A stretch of 64,000 nt of DNA from Corynebacterium lizhenjunii (GTDB lineage Bacteria > Actinomycetota > Actinomycetes > Mycobacteriales > Mycobacteriaceae): positions 1 through 64,000 of the forward strand of contig NZ_CP064954.1 in assembly GCF_011038655.2 (NCBI RefSeq), in the 5' to 3' direction. The notes under the pieces are model-generated. The model saw only the letters and a program-made list of their open reading frames with translations. It had not been told where the DNA came from and ran no database searches. Made by a program: the position numbers and the translations under genes. Shown here piece by piece: positions 1-11,623 of this stretch (positions are counted from its first letter, which is position 1; every line of letters begins with the position of its first letter).

Positions 1-318
1 GTGGAGGATGTGAGTAAACGGTTAGACAGCTGTGGCAAATACCGGGTAAAACTGTAATTATTCGAGGTCACGGACCGCGGCGCCCCTGTGGATAAACCTC
101 AAGCCAAGATTGAGGGTTTTCGGGTTTATACAGGTCACGGCTCCAAAGCCCTCATTGAAAGTTTTCCACAGGCATCAGGTAGCCTGTGGATAACCGAGTT
201 TTCCACAGCTGTGAATAAATCTGTGGGAAACACCGCGTGGCCAGGGCAAGCATGCTGTGGAAGACCCCGTGGAAAAACTTGTTATTCGTTGTCTAATTTC
301 AGTCTGAGGAAGCCCTTC
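1..318 (+). promoter_or_regulatory. dnaA upstream region with DnaA boxes
   Basis: This stretch carries two perfect DnaA boxes (TGTGGATAA at 87-95 and 185-193) and three one-mismatch boxes (162-170, 199-207, 210-218). The reading frame is open from a GTG at 88, but that part is box-rich DNA and does not resemble the DnaA N-terminus, so I treat it as the dnaA promoter and leader. DnaA boxes in front of dnaA normally mediate autoregulation. Confidence 0.8.
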
Positions 319-2043
319 GTGTCCGAATCCCACAATCCAGCCGCTGCGCAGTGGAGTGCAGTAGTCGAAGAACTTCTAGCGCTATCACAGCGCACCGGCT
401 CTGGCGTGCCCGCACTGACCCACACCCAGCGCATTTATCTGCAGCTGGCCCGGCCCATCATGCTAGACAACGGGTATGCGCTGCTGGCGGCCAAGGATGA
501 GATGGGCAAACACGTCCTCGAGGTGGAATTGGCAGAACACATCACCACCGCCCTGGCTGCCCACTTTGGCCGGCCCTACTCCTTGGCCGTGTCCGTGGCG
601 GTGGCGGATCCGGGGGCGCCCGCACAGCAGCAAACGCAAGCAGCGACGTCGACGCACGGGCAGGCGCAGGTGCAGCCACCGGCACAGACGCACGCCCAGT
701 CGCAGCCAGTGACAACCGAGCCGGATTCAGCAGCTGCGCAGGCTGCACAAGGCTCGCACTCTTTCCCGTCCCCCCAGTCTGCACACCAGCCTGTGCAGCC
801 AATACCGCCGCGGCCTGCGCAAATGGATTCTTCCGTGGCCAATAGTTGGCAAGAGACCTTCGCGCACCCGGCGTCCTCCGAGCCCGCCAGCTTAGACGAC
901 CTTGCCGACGCCTACGCCGCCACCACCGCACAGCAGGGCCCGCAACAGACGGCCGCGGCGCAATCAGCGCGCATCAAGCGCGAAGCCCCGGCGCATGATC
1001 CGAACCGGGAGACCTCGCTAAATCCCAAGCACACCTTTGAAAGCTTTGTTATCGGGTCTTCGAACCGCTTTGCCAACGGCGCAGCCGTGGCCGTGGCAGA
1101 GTCTCCAGCCAAGGCATATAACCCCCTGTTTATCTGGGGCGGGTCTGGCTTGGGCAAAACCCACCTGCTCCACGCCGCCGGCAACTACGCCCAGCTGCTC
1201 CACCCCGGGCTGCGAGTCAAGTACGTCTCCTCTGAGGAGTTCACAAATGACTACATCAACTCACTGCGCGATGACCGCCAGGAATCCTTCAAGCGGCGCT
1301 ACCGCAACCTGGACATTTTGATGGTTGATGACATCCAATTCCTTGAGGGAAAGGAGTCAACTCAAGAGGAGTTCTTCCATACCTTCAACGCGCTGCACCA
1401 GGCCAATAAGCAGATCATTTTGTCCTCGGACCGCCCGCCCAAGCAGCTGACCACCCTGGAAGACCGCCTGCGCACGCGCTTTGAAGGTGGGCTGATCACC
1501 GACGTCCAGCCACCGGACTTGGAGACCCGCATTGCCATTTTGATGAAGAAGGCTGCTGCCGATGGCACGCAGATTGACCGGGAAGTCCTCGAACTCATTG
1601 CCTCACGCTTTGAGTCTTCCATCCGCGAACTGGAAGGCGCACTGATCCGTGTCTCTGCGTATTCTTCGCTGGTCAATGAGCCAATCAATATGGAGATGGC
1701 AGAGATCGCCTTGCGCGACTTGGTACCGGATAATGCCGGCCGGCAAATCTCCGTGGGCGCGATTATTGACGTAACCGCCGAGTATTTTGACATCGACCCG
1801 GATGACTTGCGCGGTGCTGGCAAACGCCGGGCCATCGCCCACGCCCGCCAGCTGGCCATGTACCTGTGCCGGGAGCTCACCGAGCTGTCTCTGCCGAAGA
1901 TCGGCGAACAATTCGGCGGCAAGGACCACACCACCGTCATGTACGCCGTGCGCAAGGTGGGCAAAGAGATGAACGAAAACCGCACCACCTACAACGAGAT
2001 CCAGGAGCTTACCTCGCGCGTGCAGTCCCACGGGCGCTCCTAG
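319..2043 (+). CDS. dnaA: Chromosomal replication initiator DnaA
   Basis: DnaA binds DnaA boxes at oriC, melts the origin and helps load the helicase. The GTG at 319 follows GAGGAAG (306-312) by six bases and gives an N-terminus typical of corynebacterial DnaA, so I prefer it to the in-frame GTG at 88. The protein is 574 residues. Domain I is followed by a long Gln/Ala/Pro-rich domain II (about residues 95-230). The AAA+ core has Walker A GGSGLGKTH near 273 and Walker B ILMVDDIQF near 333. The domain IV signature GKDHTTVMYAVRKV is near 533. It is flanked by DnaA boxes on both sides, consistent with autoregulation. Confidence 0.97.
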   Translation: MSESHNPAAAQWSAVVEELLALSQRTGSGVPALTHTQRIYLQLARPIMLDNGYALLAAKDEMGKHVLEVELAEHITTALAAHFGRPYSLAVSVAVADPGAPAQQQTQAATSTHGQAQVQPPAQTHAQSQPVTTEPDSAAAQAAQGSHSFPSPQSAHQPVQPIPPRPAQMDSSVANSWQETFAHPASSEPASLDDLADAYAATTAQQGPQQTAAAQSARIKREAPAHDPNRETSLNPKHTFESFVIGSSNRFANGAAVAVAESPAKAYNPLFIWGGSGLGKTHLLHAAGNYAQLLHPGLRVKYVSSEEFTNDYINSLRDDRQESFKRRYRNLDILMVDDIQFLEGKESTQEEFFHTFNALHQANKQIILSSDRPPKQLTTLEDRLRTRFEGGLITDVQPPDLETRIAILMKKAAADGTQIDREVLELIASRFESSIRELEGALIRVSAYSSLVNEPINMEMAEIALRDLVPDNAGRQISVGAIIDVTAEYFDIDPDDLRGAGKRRAIAHARQLAMYLCRELTELSLPKIGEQFGGKDHTTVMYAVRKVGKEMNENRTTYNEIQELTSRVQSHGRS

Positions 2044-2663
2044 CGTATACAGCCCCACCGGCTCTCCTCGCGCGTGCACTCCCACCGGCGTTCTTAGCGC
2101 ATGTGATAACCCAAGCAAGAGAGTTATCCACAGCGTTATTCACAACTGTGTAATTTCATTCTTGTAATTCGGTGCTTTTCCTCACTCCCTGGGATTTCAC
2201 AGGCCTGCGGGCAAATGACACGTTCTGTGATCAACGCTGTGAGAGCCGCGGGGAGAACTCTTGTAATTCTGTGGATAACTCACGGTGCGAGATATTTACT
2301 CACAGGACGGCGTAGTTGATCACAGGGATCCCACACCGGCGATCACAGATCAAAAACTTGTGATTACATGGCCTGATCAGGGCTTATCCACAGATTCCAC
2401 AGCGCCTATTACCACTACTATGGTTTTTCCATCGATCTTCTAAGAGAAACGGGGGAGTGTGGGATTCTGGGCGCCTGACCCTCACAGGTCCCGGAGCGTG
2501 GCGCGGTGGGCAGGGACCGGGGCACAGGCCAGTTCGCTGGCTGAGGTCCCACTGGTGCGGCCCATACGGTAAGTTGGAACAGCAATTACATGTAATTTGT
2601 GCTGCCGTGCCCACCCGCGCAGACAGCACGCTAAATGACACTTATTGAGGAGTTGGAAGCCCT
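2044..2663. other. oriC: Replication origin oriC (dnaA-dnaN intergenic region)
   Basis: This 620-bp non-coding gap has perfect DnaA boxes at 2124-2132, 2270-2278 and 2384-2392 and a one-mismatch box (TTATTCACA) at 2136-2144. TTGTAATT recurs (about 2163 and 2261), as do GATCACAG-like words, in a locally AT-richer stretch. The dnaA-dnaN gap is the usual actinobacterial origin. The short reading frames at 2384-2648 look like chance. The dnaN ribosome site GAGGAG lies at the right edge, before the ATG at 2664. Confidence 0.88.
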
Positions 2664-3848
2664 ATGGACACTGACGTGTCATTCCGCGCCGCTAAGGATG
2701 ACCTCTCCAACGCCGTTGCGTGGGTTGCTCGCAACTTGCCGTCGAAGGTTACCCAGCCGGTGCTGCGCGCCATGCTGCTTACAGCCGATGAAACAGGCCT
2801 AGAGCTCAGCGGCTTTGATTATGAAGTTTCTACCCGCGTGCGCATTCCGGCAGAGATTGAAAACCCCGGCGTAGTGGCCGTCGCCGGTAAGTTGCTGGCA
2901 GACATTGTGGGCAACCTGCCCAATAAGCCGGTCGATGTACGTGTAGAGGAGGGCAAGGCGCTAGTAGCCTGCGGTTCTTCGCGCTTCGAGCTACCCTTGA
3001 TTCCGCTGGATGATTACCCGCAGCTGCCCACCCTGCCGGAGGTTACTGGCTCCATTAACCCGCAACTTTTTGTGGAGGCCGTAAGCCAAGTAGCTGCCGC
3101 TGCTGGCAAGGATGACACGCTGCCCATGCTCACCGGTGTGGATCTGAAGATTGAGGGTTCCCGCATGGAACTCACCGCCACGGATCGCTTCCGCTTGGCT
3201 TTGCGCACCGTGGAGTGGGAGCCAGCTAGCCCAGACGTCACGGCTAAACTCCTGGTCCCGGCCAAGACTTTGCAAGACAACGCCAAGTCCTTGGATACCC
3301 ACCTGAATACCCCGGTAGACATTGCGGTTGGCAGCGGGGACAATATTGGAGCTGACGGCCTTTTTGGCATGCACACAGACTCCCGGGAGACCACCACCCG
3401 CATGTTGGACGCGGAGTTTCCTAACGTTGCCCCGCTGTTGCCAAAGACACACACGGCCATTGCCACCATTGAGGTCGGTCCGCTGCAAGAAGCCCTGCGC
3501 CGCGTGGCGCTGCTGACGGAGCGTAACTCCCAGGTGCGCATGCACTTTAGCGATGGCCAGGTGGTGCTCGCCGCCGGCGGTTCGGATTCGGGTAACGCCC
3601 AAGAAGCAGTCCCGTGTGCATTTAGCGGCCGCGATGAGTTGATCATCGCCTTTAACCCCTCCTACCTCAAGGACGGCCTTGCCGTCATGCATGCGGATCG
3701 CGTGATGTTTGGCTTCACGGAGCCTTCGCGCCCGGCAATTATCATCCCGGCCCCGGAGGAACTTCCGGAAGTTGACGAGGATGGCAATTTCCCCACTCCG
3801 GATACGAACTTTACCTACCTGCTCATGCCCGTGCGCCTGCCGGGCTAA
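2664..3848 (+). CDS. dnaN: DNA polymerase III sliding clamp (beta subunit)
   Basis: DnaN forms the ring-shaped clamp that tethers the replicative polymerase and other partners to DNA. The 394-residue product has the normal family length and the three-domain clamp layout: it opens with DVSFRAAKDDLSNAV, has KTLQDNAKSL in the middle and ends in YLLMPVRLPG, the conserved clamp tail. It follows oriC directly and is followed 24 bases later by recF, the classical origin order. Nothing unusual is seen. Confidence 0.97.
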   Translation: MDTDVSFRAAKDDLSNAVAWVARNLPSKVTQPVLRAMLLTADETGLELSGFDYEVSTRVRIPAEIENPGVVAVAGKLLADIVGNLPNKPVDVRVEEGKALVACGSSRFELPLIPLDDYPQLPTLPEVTGSINPQLFVEAVSQVAAAAGKDDTLPMLTGVDLKIEGSRMELTATDRFRLALRTVEWEPASPDVTAKLLVPAKTLQDNAKSLDTHLNTPVDIAVGSGDNIGADGLFGMHTDSRETTTRMLDAEFPNVAPLLPKTHTAIATIEVGPLQEALRRVALLTERNSQVRMHFSDGQVVLAAGGSDSGNAQEAVPCAFSGRDELIIAFNPSYLKDGLAVMHADRVMFGFTEPSRPAIIIPAPEELPEVDEDGNFPTPDTNFTYLLMPVRLPG

Positions 3849-3872
3849 AGGCCCCACCTCCAGCGTCTGCCC

Positions 3873-5030
3873 ATGTATGTTCGCGAGCTCAACCTACGGG
3901 ATTTCCGCTCCTGGCCGCAGCTTAACTTGCAGCTCGAGCCCGGAATCACGGTCCTAGTGGGCCGCAACGGCTACGGTAAGACCAACGTGGCCGAGGCCAT
4001 CGGCTACACCGCCCACCTGGGGTCCCATCGGGTTAACCATGATGCCCCCTTGGTGCGCGAAGGCCAGCCCAATGCCCGGGTCTCGCTCAGCGTGGTCAAC
4101 GGTGGCCGGGAACTGACCACGCATTTGTTGATCAAGCCGCACGGTGCCAACCAGGCCCAAATCAACCGGGCGCGCATGCGGTCCCCGCGCGAACTCCTAG
4201 GAGTGCTGCGCACGGTGCTGTTTTCTCCCGAAGACCTGGCCTTAGTTCGCGGCGAGCCCGCCCACCGGCGCGCCTACCTGGATGCGATCATCGCCAGCCG
4301 CACACCCCGTTTAGCAGGGATCAAGGCCGATTTTGACAAGGTACTCAAGCAACGCAACGCACTGTTGAAGAACTCCGGTGCTGCGCTGCGGCGCGGCTAT
4401 GCCGATATAGAAGGCGCCAGTGCCCTCGCCACCCTGGACGTGTGGGACGAACAACTCGCGGCCCTGGGCGGCAAGGTCATTCGCGCGCGCCTGGAGCTCC
4501 TGGACGACCTGGGCGAGCGCATAGCCACCGCCTACCAGGGCCTCGCCCCGGAGTCGCGGCCTGCGCGCGTGGAGTATTCCTCCACCGTGGACCTGGCTGA
4601 CCGTGACGTGCTGGAAGCCCAGATGCTCCACGAGCTCGCCAACAAGCGTCCCCGCGAGATTGAGCGTGGCATGACTTTGGTGGGCCCGCACCGCGATGAG
4701 CTGCAGCTTTACCTAGGGGCCCAGCCCGCCAAGGGCTTTGCCTCCCACGGGGAGACCTGGTCGTATGCCATCGCCTTGCGCCTGGCGGAGTTCGGGCTAT
4801 TGCGCGCTGAGGGCTCCGATCCCGTGCTCATCCTCGACGATGTTTTTGCCGAACTCGACGCCAAACGCCGCCTGGCCCTGGTGAACCTGGCCGCCGACGC
4901 GGAGCAGGTCCTTATCACCGCAGCAGTGGACGAGGACCTGCCGGGCAACCTCCAGCCGGTGGCCCGCCACCAGGTCACCGTGCGCGAGACCCCGCAAGGG
5001 CGCATCTCCGCGCTCCAGGAGGACGCCTAA
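3873..5030 (+). CDS. recF: DNA replication and repair protein RecF
   Basis: RecF is an SMC/ABC-type ATPase that helps load RecA at gapped DNA and stalled forks. The 385-residue product has N-terminal [14 protein letters not shown], Walker [16 protein letters not shown] (about residues 29-43), an ABC signature-like region in the C-terminal third ([19 protein letters not shown]) and Walker [14 protein letters not shown] near 315-327. It lies 24 bases after dnaN and is followed four bases later by dciA, so the genes are probably co-transcribed. Confidence 0.95.
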   Translation: MYVRELNLRDFRSWPQLNLQLEPGITVLVGRNGYGKTNVAEAIGYTAHLGSHRVNHDAPLVREGQPNARVSLSVVNGGRELTTHLLIKPHGANQAQINRARMRSPRELLGVLRTVLFSPEDLALVRGEPAHRRAYLDAIIASRTPRLAGIKADFDKVLKQRNALLKNSGAALRRGYADIEGASALATLDVWDEQLAALGGKVIRARLELLDDLGERIATAYQGLAPESRPARVEYSSTVDLADRDVLEAQMLHELANKRPREIERGMTLVGPHRDELQLYLGAQPAKGFASHGETWSYAIALRLAEFGLLRAEGSDPVLILDDVFAELDAKRRLALVNLAADAEQVLITAAVDEDLPGNLQPVARHQVTVRETPQGRISALQEDA

Positions 5031-5033
5031 ACC

Positions 5034-5651
5034 ATGGGTGACTTCATTCAAGACGCCGTCAATGCCGCCCGCGCCCTGTCGCGCAACCCTCCCCGGCTCA
5101 GCGCCCCGGTCGCCACTATGCGCCTGGCCCCGCAGGAGCTTGCCGATGCCCCCTTAGGCACAACCAACGCTGGGGTTGAGGGGGCATCGGCAAGCTCTGG
5201 CACAGGGCAATCGACCCTGGATGACCGGGCGGCACGCAGAGCAGTGCGCGGACTGGGCCGGCCTTCCGGGCCCGATGGCCGCGCCCCCCAACGCGGGCTC
5301 GCGGTGCCCAAGCTGGGGCAGGTGCTGCGGGCGACGGTGCGGGCCAATGGTTGGCAGGAGGAGTTGGGGCACGGCTGGGTATTTGGGCACTGGGAAGAGG
5401 TGGTGGGAAGCCTTAACGCGGCGCACTCGCAGCCCGAAAAGATTGAGGAGCAGGTGCTTTATATTTCTTGTGATTCCTCAAATTGGTCCAGTAACCTGCG
5501 GTTATTGCAGCGGCACATCTTGGCCAGAATTGCGCAGAAGGTGGGGCCGGACGTGGTGGTGCAGCTGCGCATTACCGGGCCCAAGCAGCACCGGAATTAC
5601 GAGGGGCCGCTGTGGGTCAAACCCCAAGGATCTACGGATACTTACGGTTAA
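5034..5651 (+). CDS. dciA: DciA-type helicase loader (DUF721 protein)
   Basis: DUF721/DciA proteins help load the replicative helicase in bacteria without DnaC/DnaI. The start ATG at 5034 follows the recF stop closely. The 205-residue product has its conserved domain in the second half: VPKLGQVLRATVRANGWQ, then LYISCDSSNWSSNLRLLQ and the ending NYEGPLWVKP. The N-terminal 90 residues are a variable, low-complexity linker. This linker holds an inverted pair of the dispersed 18-bp motif (5136-5153 and 5180-5197), read as ELADAP and GASASS. The core function is well supported; the linker insertion is the odd feature. Confidence 0.85.
   Translation: MGDFIQDAVNAARALSRNPPRLSAPVATMRLAPQELADAPLGTTNAGVEGASASSGTGQSTLDDRAARRAVRGLGRPSGPDGRAPQRGLAVPKLGQVLRATVRANGWQEELGHGWVFGHWEEVVGSLNAAHSQPEKIEEQVLYISCDSSNWSSNLRLLQRHILARIAQKVGPDVVVQLRITGPKQHRNYEGPLWVKPQGSTDTYG
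5136..5197. repeat. Inverted pair of the dispersed 18-bp motif inside dciA
   Basis: GAGCTTGCCGATGCCCCC (5136-5153) and its exact reverse complement (5180-5197) are separated by 26 bases. They could form a perfect 18-bp stem, 19 bp when the flanking T and A are included, in DNA or mRNA inside the coding region. Confidence 0.95.
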
Positions 5652-5774
5652 AGCCGCACGCGCGGGGGTGGGCAACCCCGCAGCGGGCTAAATTTGGGCT
5701 TGTGGCGCCATTTGAGTGCGCTCAGGTAGGGGGACACGGTGTAAGATGGTCAGAGTCTGAGATTTTATTGCTAG

Positions 5775-7934
<2,160 letters not shown>

Positions 7935-8372
7935 TAGGTTTTACCGGCCCCGGCCGCTCCTGCGGTCCGGGTTGTCCTGCTAATTCTTGCAGCCCTTTCA
8001 GTCCTTGCAGCCCCGGAGACTCGAACTTCATTGTTCCAGCCATGCCGGGGCTTTGTGCCGCCTCCTATGCGCTTCGACATCGTATGCCCTTACATTGACC
8101 TAAATAGTGACGCATTTTCGGCGCGGAAGCCCCTCCCCGCCCATAACACAATGTCGTGTTTGCGCAGAAATTGCGTCAGCGCAAGCCAAACTAACCAGCT
8201 GGCCGGGGACTCTCAGGTGCGGCGGTTCTGGTGGGCGCGCGGAACTGACCAGCTGACTGTGGTGATTTGTTCCCATCGCCGAGATGGTTGCTGGGCAGGA
8301 CTAGCCGCTGGGGTCGGCTCATTCCCGTTGCGGTGAGTCCCGGGCATGCCGGACTGGCCGACTGGGGTCGGT
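7935..8372. other. Intergenic region after gyrB
   Basis: No gene is supported here. It holds a GC-rich hairpin (CCCGGCCGC with GCGGTCCGGG, about 7948-7971) that may end gyrB transcription, the MITE-like element at 8108-8178, two short ACCAGCTG-containing words (8190-8203 and 8243-8258), and two diverged tandem copies of a roughly 48-bp unit (GGGGTCGG followed by ATTCCCGTTGCGG, about 8300-8393). The ACCAGCTG words and the GGGGTCGG unit recur beside the HNH twin at 38.7-38.8 kb. Confidence 0.6.
8108..8178. mobile_element. MITE-like 71-bp element with terminal inverted repeats
   Basis: The ends TGACGCATTTTCGGCGC and (reverse complement of the right end) TGACGCAATTTCTGCGC differ at three of 17 positions. 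A related copy lies in the opposite orientation at 52991-53061, sharing the core GCAAACACGACAT and ATGGGCGGGGAGGGGC. It has no coding capacity. Confidence 0.6.
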
Positions 8373-9753
8373 TTATTCCCGTTGCGGCGGGTCCGGTGAG
8401 TGTGGTGGGTGTGGTGGTGGGTCGGGGTGTGCGGGGCTGGGGATATACCACGGTGGCCCACCCCAGGGTGGGAACCAAACAATACGCCCGTTGAGACGCT
8501 CAATGATGCCTCTGCCTGTGGGTTTGGTGGGGTCATCATCGTTGGTGCCGTTGTGGTACTTGCACAGTGGCACCAAATTAGACGGTTCTGTTTGTCCGTT
8601 GTCTTTGTGGCGGCGGATGTGGTGGATCTGGGATTCTTCGGCAGGCTTGTTACATCCGGGCCAGGCGCAGGTGGGGTGTTCTGCCCACGCCATAAGGCGT
8701 TGCTTGTAAGAAGCAGAACGAGCCGTGTAGAGATTGACCGGGCCAGCAAAGGGGTGGACGAGGGTGATAAGCCCAATATCAGCTAGTTTGCGGGCAACAA
8801 GTTGGGCACCAGTCATGCGTGCCCCGTTGGTTAGCTCTACGGTGATTTCTTCGCCGTCGCCGTGGATGATTGTGTCGAGGTCTTCAAGGCGGATAATGAC
8901 GTTGGTGCGCACCTGCGGCCTTGCAGCATGCGGGACAGAGTCGTCGTTGTCGTCTGTGCCGAAGAAGATGGTGTGGGCAGCATCAACAAGGTCCACCGGA
9001 CTCGGCCGATAAGGCCTGCTAGCAGCCCGGCCGGGGTCGCCACCATCGCCACCGTCACCACCGTCATGGTGGTCAGCGTCGAGGTGGTTAGCGTTGTTGC
9101 TGCCGTCGTTCTGATCGGCGGTGTTGCTGCCGCTAAGGTCAGCGTTGGCCTGGCCACCAGTGGTGGTGTCGGGTTTCGCGCCATTGAGGTCGGAGTCGGC
9201 GTTGTTGTCCAGGCCGGGGAGAGACTCTTGCGCGGCACCAGCCTGGGCTTCAGCGGCTGCTTGGGCTTCTGCTGCTGCTTGGGCTTCGGCGGTGGCTTGG
9301 GCGGTGAGGACTCCGTACATGTCGGCTACGGCTTGTGGGGTGTCTGTAATGGACATGGTGTGGTTGCCGTTGGCCCGGCGTGTCATGCGTACTCCGCGCT
9401 CGGGGTTGGATTGTTTGGAAGGCCCGCGGAAGTCTGCGGCGGCTGCTTCGTGCTCGGCAGCTGGCAGGGAGCATAGTAAGGTGCGTAGTTGCCAGGTGTG
9501 GTCCTTGGTGATTGGGCGTACGAGTCGTTCAATGTTGGTTAGTGTGGCTAGCGGCGTGGTCGCGGGCAGCGGCTTGGGAAGAAGAATCGGCGGCACGAAC
9601 AGGGCCGAAGTAGATGCGTACCAGTGTGGCTAAGTCTGTTGCCGTGGTGGGGTCAGCACCGGCGGCCTGGAAGTCCTCCACGGTCATGCCGGTGCATTGG
9701 GCCACTAATTGGATACCCCAGGTCTGTGCTTTTAAGTAATCCCCGAGCTTCAT
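8373..9753 (-). pseudogene. DUF222/HNH endonuclease, 13E12-repeat type, frameshifted
   Basis: The N-terminal part (ATG at 9753, MKLGDYLKAQTWG) is open to 9529. The rest continues in another frame from about 9596 to the stop at 8373. The shift falls near 9550, within GACCACGCCGCTAGCC (minus strand). The intact twin at 38825-40333 reads straight through this place. The C-terminal HNH domain is complete: CAWPGC, IHHIRRHKDNG, NLVPLCKYHN. These proteins occur in many copies in actinobacteria; their substrate is not established. About 210 C-terminal residues differ from the twin at one position in the part I compared. A one-base sequencing error could also explain the break. Confidence 0.8.
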
Positions 9754-9794
9754 GCCGCACAGTCTAAACCGCCCCAGACACCCGCGCAAGGGGT

Positions 9795-9850
9795 TTGCCA
9801 AAAATTCTTCTAGTGCTAGCATTGGCGAACATGTTCACTGAACCCGTTCA
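9795..9850 (+). promoter_or_regulatory. Leaderless promoter and likely operator of the TetR gene
   Basis: TTGCCA (9795-9800), a 16-base spacer and TAGCAT (9817-9822) lie eight bases before the ATG at 9831, so the transcript probably starts at or next to the start codon. Two palindromes overlap this point: GAACATGTTC (9827-9836) and TGAACCCGTTCA (9839-9850). They are good candidates for the TetR operator and autoregulation. Confidence 0.55.
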
Positions 9851-10403
9851 CTCACGGCGCGAGGTGCAAAAACAGGCCACCTGCGAAACCGTCTTATCCA
9901 CCGCCTACCAGCTGTTTAGGACCCAGGGCTTTGCGGATACCAGCATCCGCGCCATCGCGGCGTCCGCAAACGTCAGCGTGGGAACCGTGATGGGGGTAGG
10001 GGACAAGCGCACGCTGCTCATCGAGACGGTTGGTGAACAAATTGCCGCCATGCACGCGGATATGCGCGGGCAATCCACGGACTTGCTGGAGGTCCTCACG
10101 CCGTTCCTGGATTTGTTTACCGGGCATGAGGAGCTCTCGCGCGCTTTTGGGGCGGCGCTCATTGAGCGCGGTGATCAGGGCGAGGCCCTGGGCCAGCTGG
10201 AATCGCTTCTGGTAGACGAGATCTTGTTGCGCCTGGATGGCGCGTTGGAACCCGAAACTGCCACGGAGTTTGCGCAACTGCTCTACCACGTCTACCTGGG
10301 CTTGTTGCTTGGCTGGGCTGCGGGTTTGTATTCCACCGCTGAACTGCAAGTCCGGGCTGCGGCATCCTTAAACCGCCTGGAAACCTTGTTTGGAGTCAAA
10401 TAA
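9831..10403 (+). CDS. TetR family transcriptional regulator
   Basis: The product of 190 residues has a TetR-type N-terminal helix-turn-helix: TVLSTAYQLFRTQGFADTSI, then AIAASANVSVGTVMGVGDKRTLL. A ligand-binding C-terminal half follows. I chose the ATG at 9831 because a -10 box sits eight bases before it; the upstream in-frame start would place the promoter inside the gene. The stop overlaps the start of the DoxX-like gene (TAATG), so the two are probably translated together, and the membrane protein is a likely target. The ligand is unknown. Confidence 0.85.
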   Translation: MFTEPVHSRREVQKQATCETVLSTAYQLFRTQGFADTSIRAIAASANVSVGTVMGVGDKRTLLIETVGEQIAAMHADMRGQSTDLLEVLTPFLDLFTGHEELSRAFGAALIERGDQGEALGQLESLLVDEILLRLDGALEPETATEFAQLLYHVYLGLLLGWAAGLYSTAELQVRAAASLNRLETLFGVK

Positions 10404-10762
10404 TGATTATCGAATCCGTGCCTGCGTGGCCGTCCATCGTGTTGGCCTTAATCCTTGTGGGCGACGCCTTGCTGTCGCTGCGGCCTGCGCCGTTTATCGC
10501 CGAGTGCCTTTCGGGAGTAAAACTGCCCCGGGACTGGTGGTGGGCGCTCATACTAATCAAGACCCTGGCGGCAACGGGCCTGCTCGTGGGCCTGTGGGTG
10601 CCCGGGGTGGGCATCGCGGCCATGGTTGGGGTGATTGCCTACTTCCTGGCCGCCGCAGCGGCGCATGTGCGCGCAGGGTTCCTGGGCAGCGCCTTTTGGG
10701 TCAACTGCCTGTCCATGCTGGCGCTTTCGGTCGCCGCGCTGGCTCTCACGCTGGCGCTGTAG
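10403..10762 (+). CDS. DoxX-like small integral membrane protein
   Basis: This 119-residue protein has about four hydrophobic segments: IVLALILVGDALLSL, ALILIKTLAATGLLVGLW, GIAAMVGVIAYFLAAAAA and CLSMLALSVAALALTLAL. The GD and RAGF positions resemble the DoxX-like family. It starts inside the stop codon of the TetR gene, so expression is probably coupled to it. DoxX-like proteins are poorly characterised; no substrate can be read from the sequence. Confidence 0.7.
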   Translation: MIIESVPAWPSIVLALILVGDALLSLRPAPFIAECLSGVKLPRDWWWALILIKTLAATGLLVGLWVPGVGIAAMVGVIAYFLAAAAAHVRAGFLGSAFWVNCLSMLALSVAALALTLAL

Positions 10763-10825
10763 CTATATGCGACCGGCGCCAGCGCACTAGGTTCCATGTG
10801 CGCAGTGCAGGCACCCGCTGGTCAG

Positions 10826-11269
10826 TTACATGTGCGCCGCGATAATCCGGCCAAGCTCCGGCACCACCGGGGTGACGAATTTGGCAGCCTTACCGCGCAG
10901 TGAGCTGTAGGCTTTTGACAGTGCCGCGACATTGATGGATTCCGCGTTGCGGTCCGCGACGGCCATGATGGAGTCCGTGACGTCTTGCGCGCGCGGCTGC
11001 AAAAACGCCCCAAAGTCTGTCTGGCCGGAGGCCTCAAAGTCCTGCCAATAAGGCTGCAAGTCTCCCAGGATGTCCGGCAGGAGCTTGCCGATGCCCTTGG
11101 CAACCACCGCACCGTCCACCTTCTTCGCCGCAGCTACCGTACCTTTAAGGGCCATGCCGGTTAGGCCGGATTGGGAGGCGATGGTGTCCTCGGCAAACGC
11201 GGCGAGGTCCGCCACCACGGCATCGCGGGTGGGTTGCTCTAGCAACTGGGAGAGATTAGCCACGCGCAA
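10826..11269 (-). CDS. Conserved actinobacterial protein (DUF6918-like)
   Basis: The 147-residue product is Ala-rich and predicted to be mostly helical, with no signal peptide or membrane span. It resembles conserved hypothetical proteins of actinobacteria that I associate with DUF6918; its function is unknown. The start is uncertain: TTG at 11269 or GTG at 11263. Both overlap the 3' end of the secreted-protein gene (stop at 11256), so the two genes are probably co-translated. Confidence 0.7.
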   Translation of the reverse strand: MRVANLSQLLEQPTRDAVVADLAAFAEDTIASQSGLTGMALKGTVAAAKKVDGAVVAKGIGKLLPDILGDLQPYWQDFEASGQTDFGAFLQPRAQDVTDSIMAVADRNAESINVAALSKAYSSLRGKAAKFVTPVVPELGRIIAAHM

Positions 11270-11612
11270 TTCCCGTGAAAGCAGCGATTTGGTTGTTGAT
11301 GTCGCGGCCCAAACGCTCTAGCTCAGCATTGATGTTGGAGGATCCGCCCTGGCCAAAGAAGTTGGCGGGGTTGGGCAGTTGCGGCATAACGCCGGCGCGG
11401 TTGGCAATCAGGCCCGCGCCCAGGAGGGTGGGCACGGTGATGGAGGCGACATCGGTCAGGGAGGAGCCGGTAAAAGACACGCCATTGGTGCCGGGCTCAA
11501 AGCCGGTACCGGTGTTGTTATTAATCAGGGTCTCATTGGCGCTGGCAGCCGGTGCGGCGGCGGCAATGAGGGCGGTGGTGAGAGCAGCTACTGCGAGGTT
11601 CTTGAGTTTCAT
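11256..11612 (-). CDS. Small secreted protein, unknown function
   Basis: The ATG at 11612 is preceded by GGAG. The 118-residue product opens with a clear Sec signal peptide: MKLKNLAVAALTTALIAAAA, with a likely cut after ASA near residue 25. The mature part is about 93 residues, with an Asn/Gly/Thr-rich start (NNNTGTGFEPGTNG) and a helical tail. An upstream in-frame extension to 11717 would bury the signal peptide, so I reject it. It overlaps the next gene by 14 bases. Confidence 0.75.
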   Translation of the reverse strand: MKLKNLAVAALTTALIAAAAPAASANETLINNNTGTGFEPGTNGVSFTGSSLTDVASITVPTLLGAGLIANRAGVMPQLPNPANFFGQGGSSNINAELERLGRDINNQIAAFTGIARG

Positions 11613-11623
11613 AACGCTCCAAT

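Noticed and set aside
88..318. In-frame extension of dnaA to the GTG at 88
   Set aside because: It encodes DnaA-box-rich sequence that does not resemble a DnaA N-terminus, and a well-spaced GAGGAAG lies before the GTG at 319.
2384..2648. Short frames inside oriC
   Set aside because: They overlap on both strands, contain DnaA boxes and resemble no protein.
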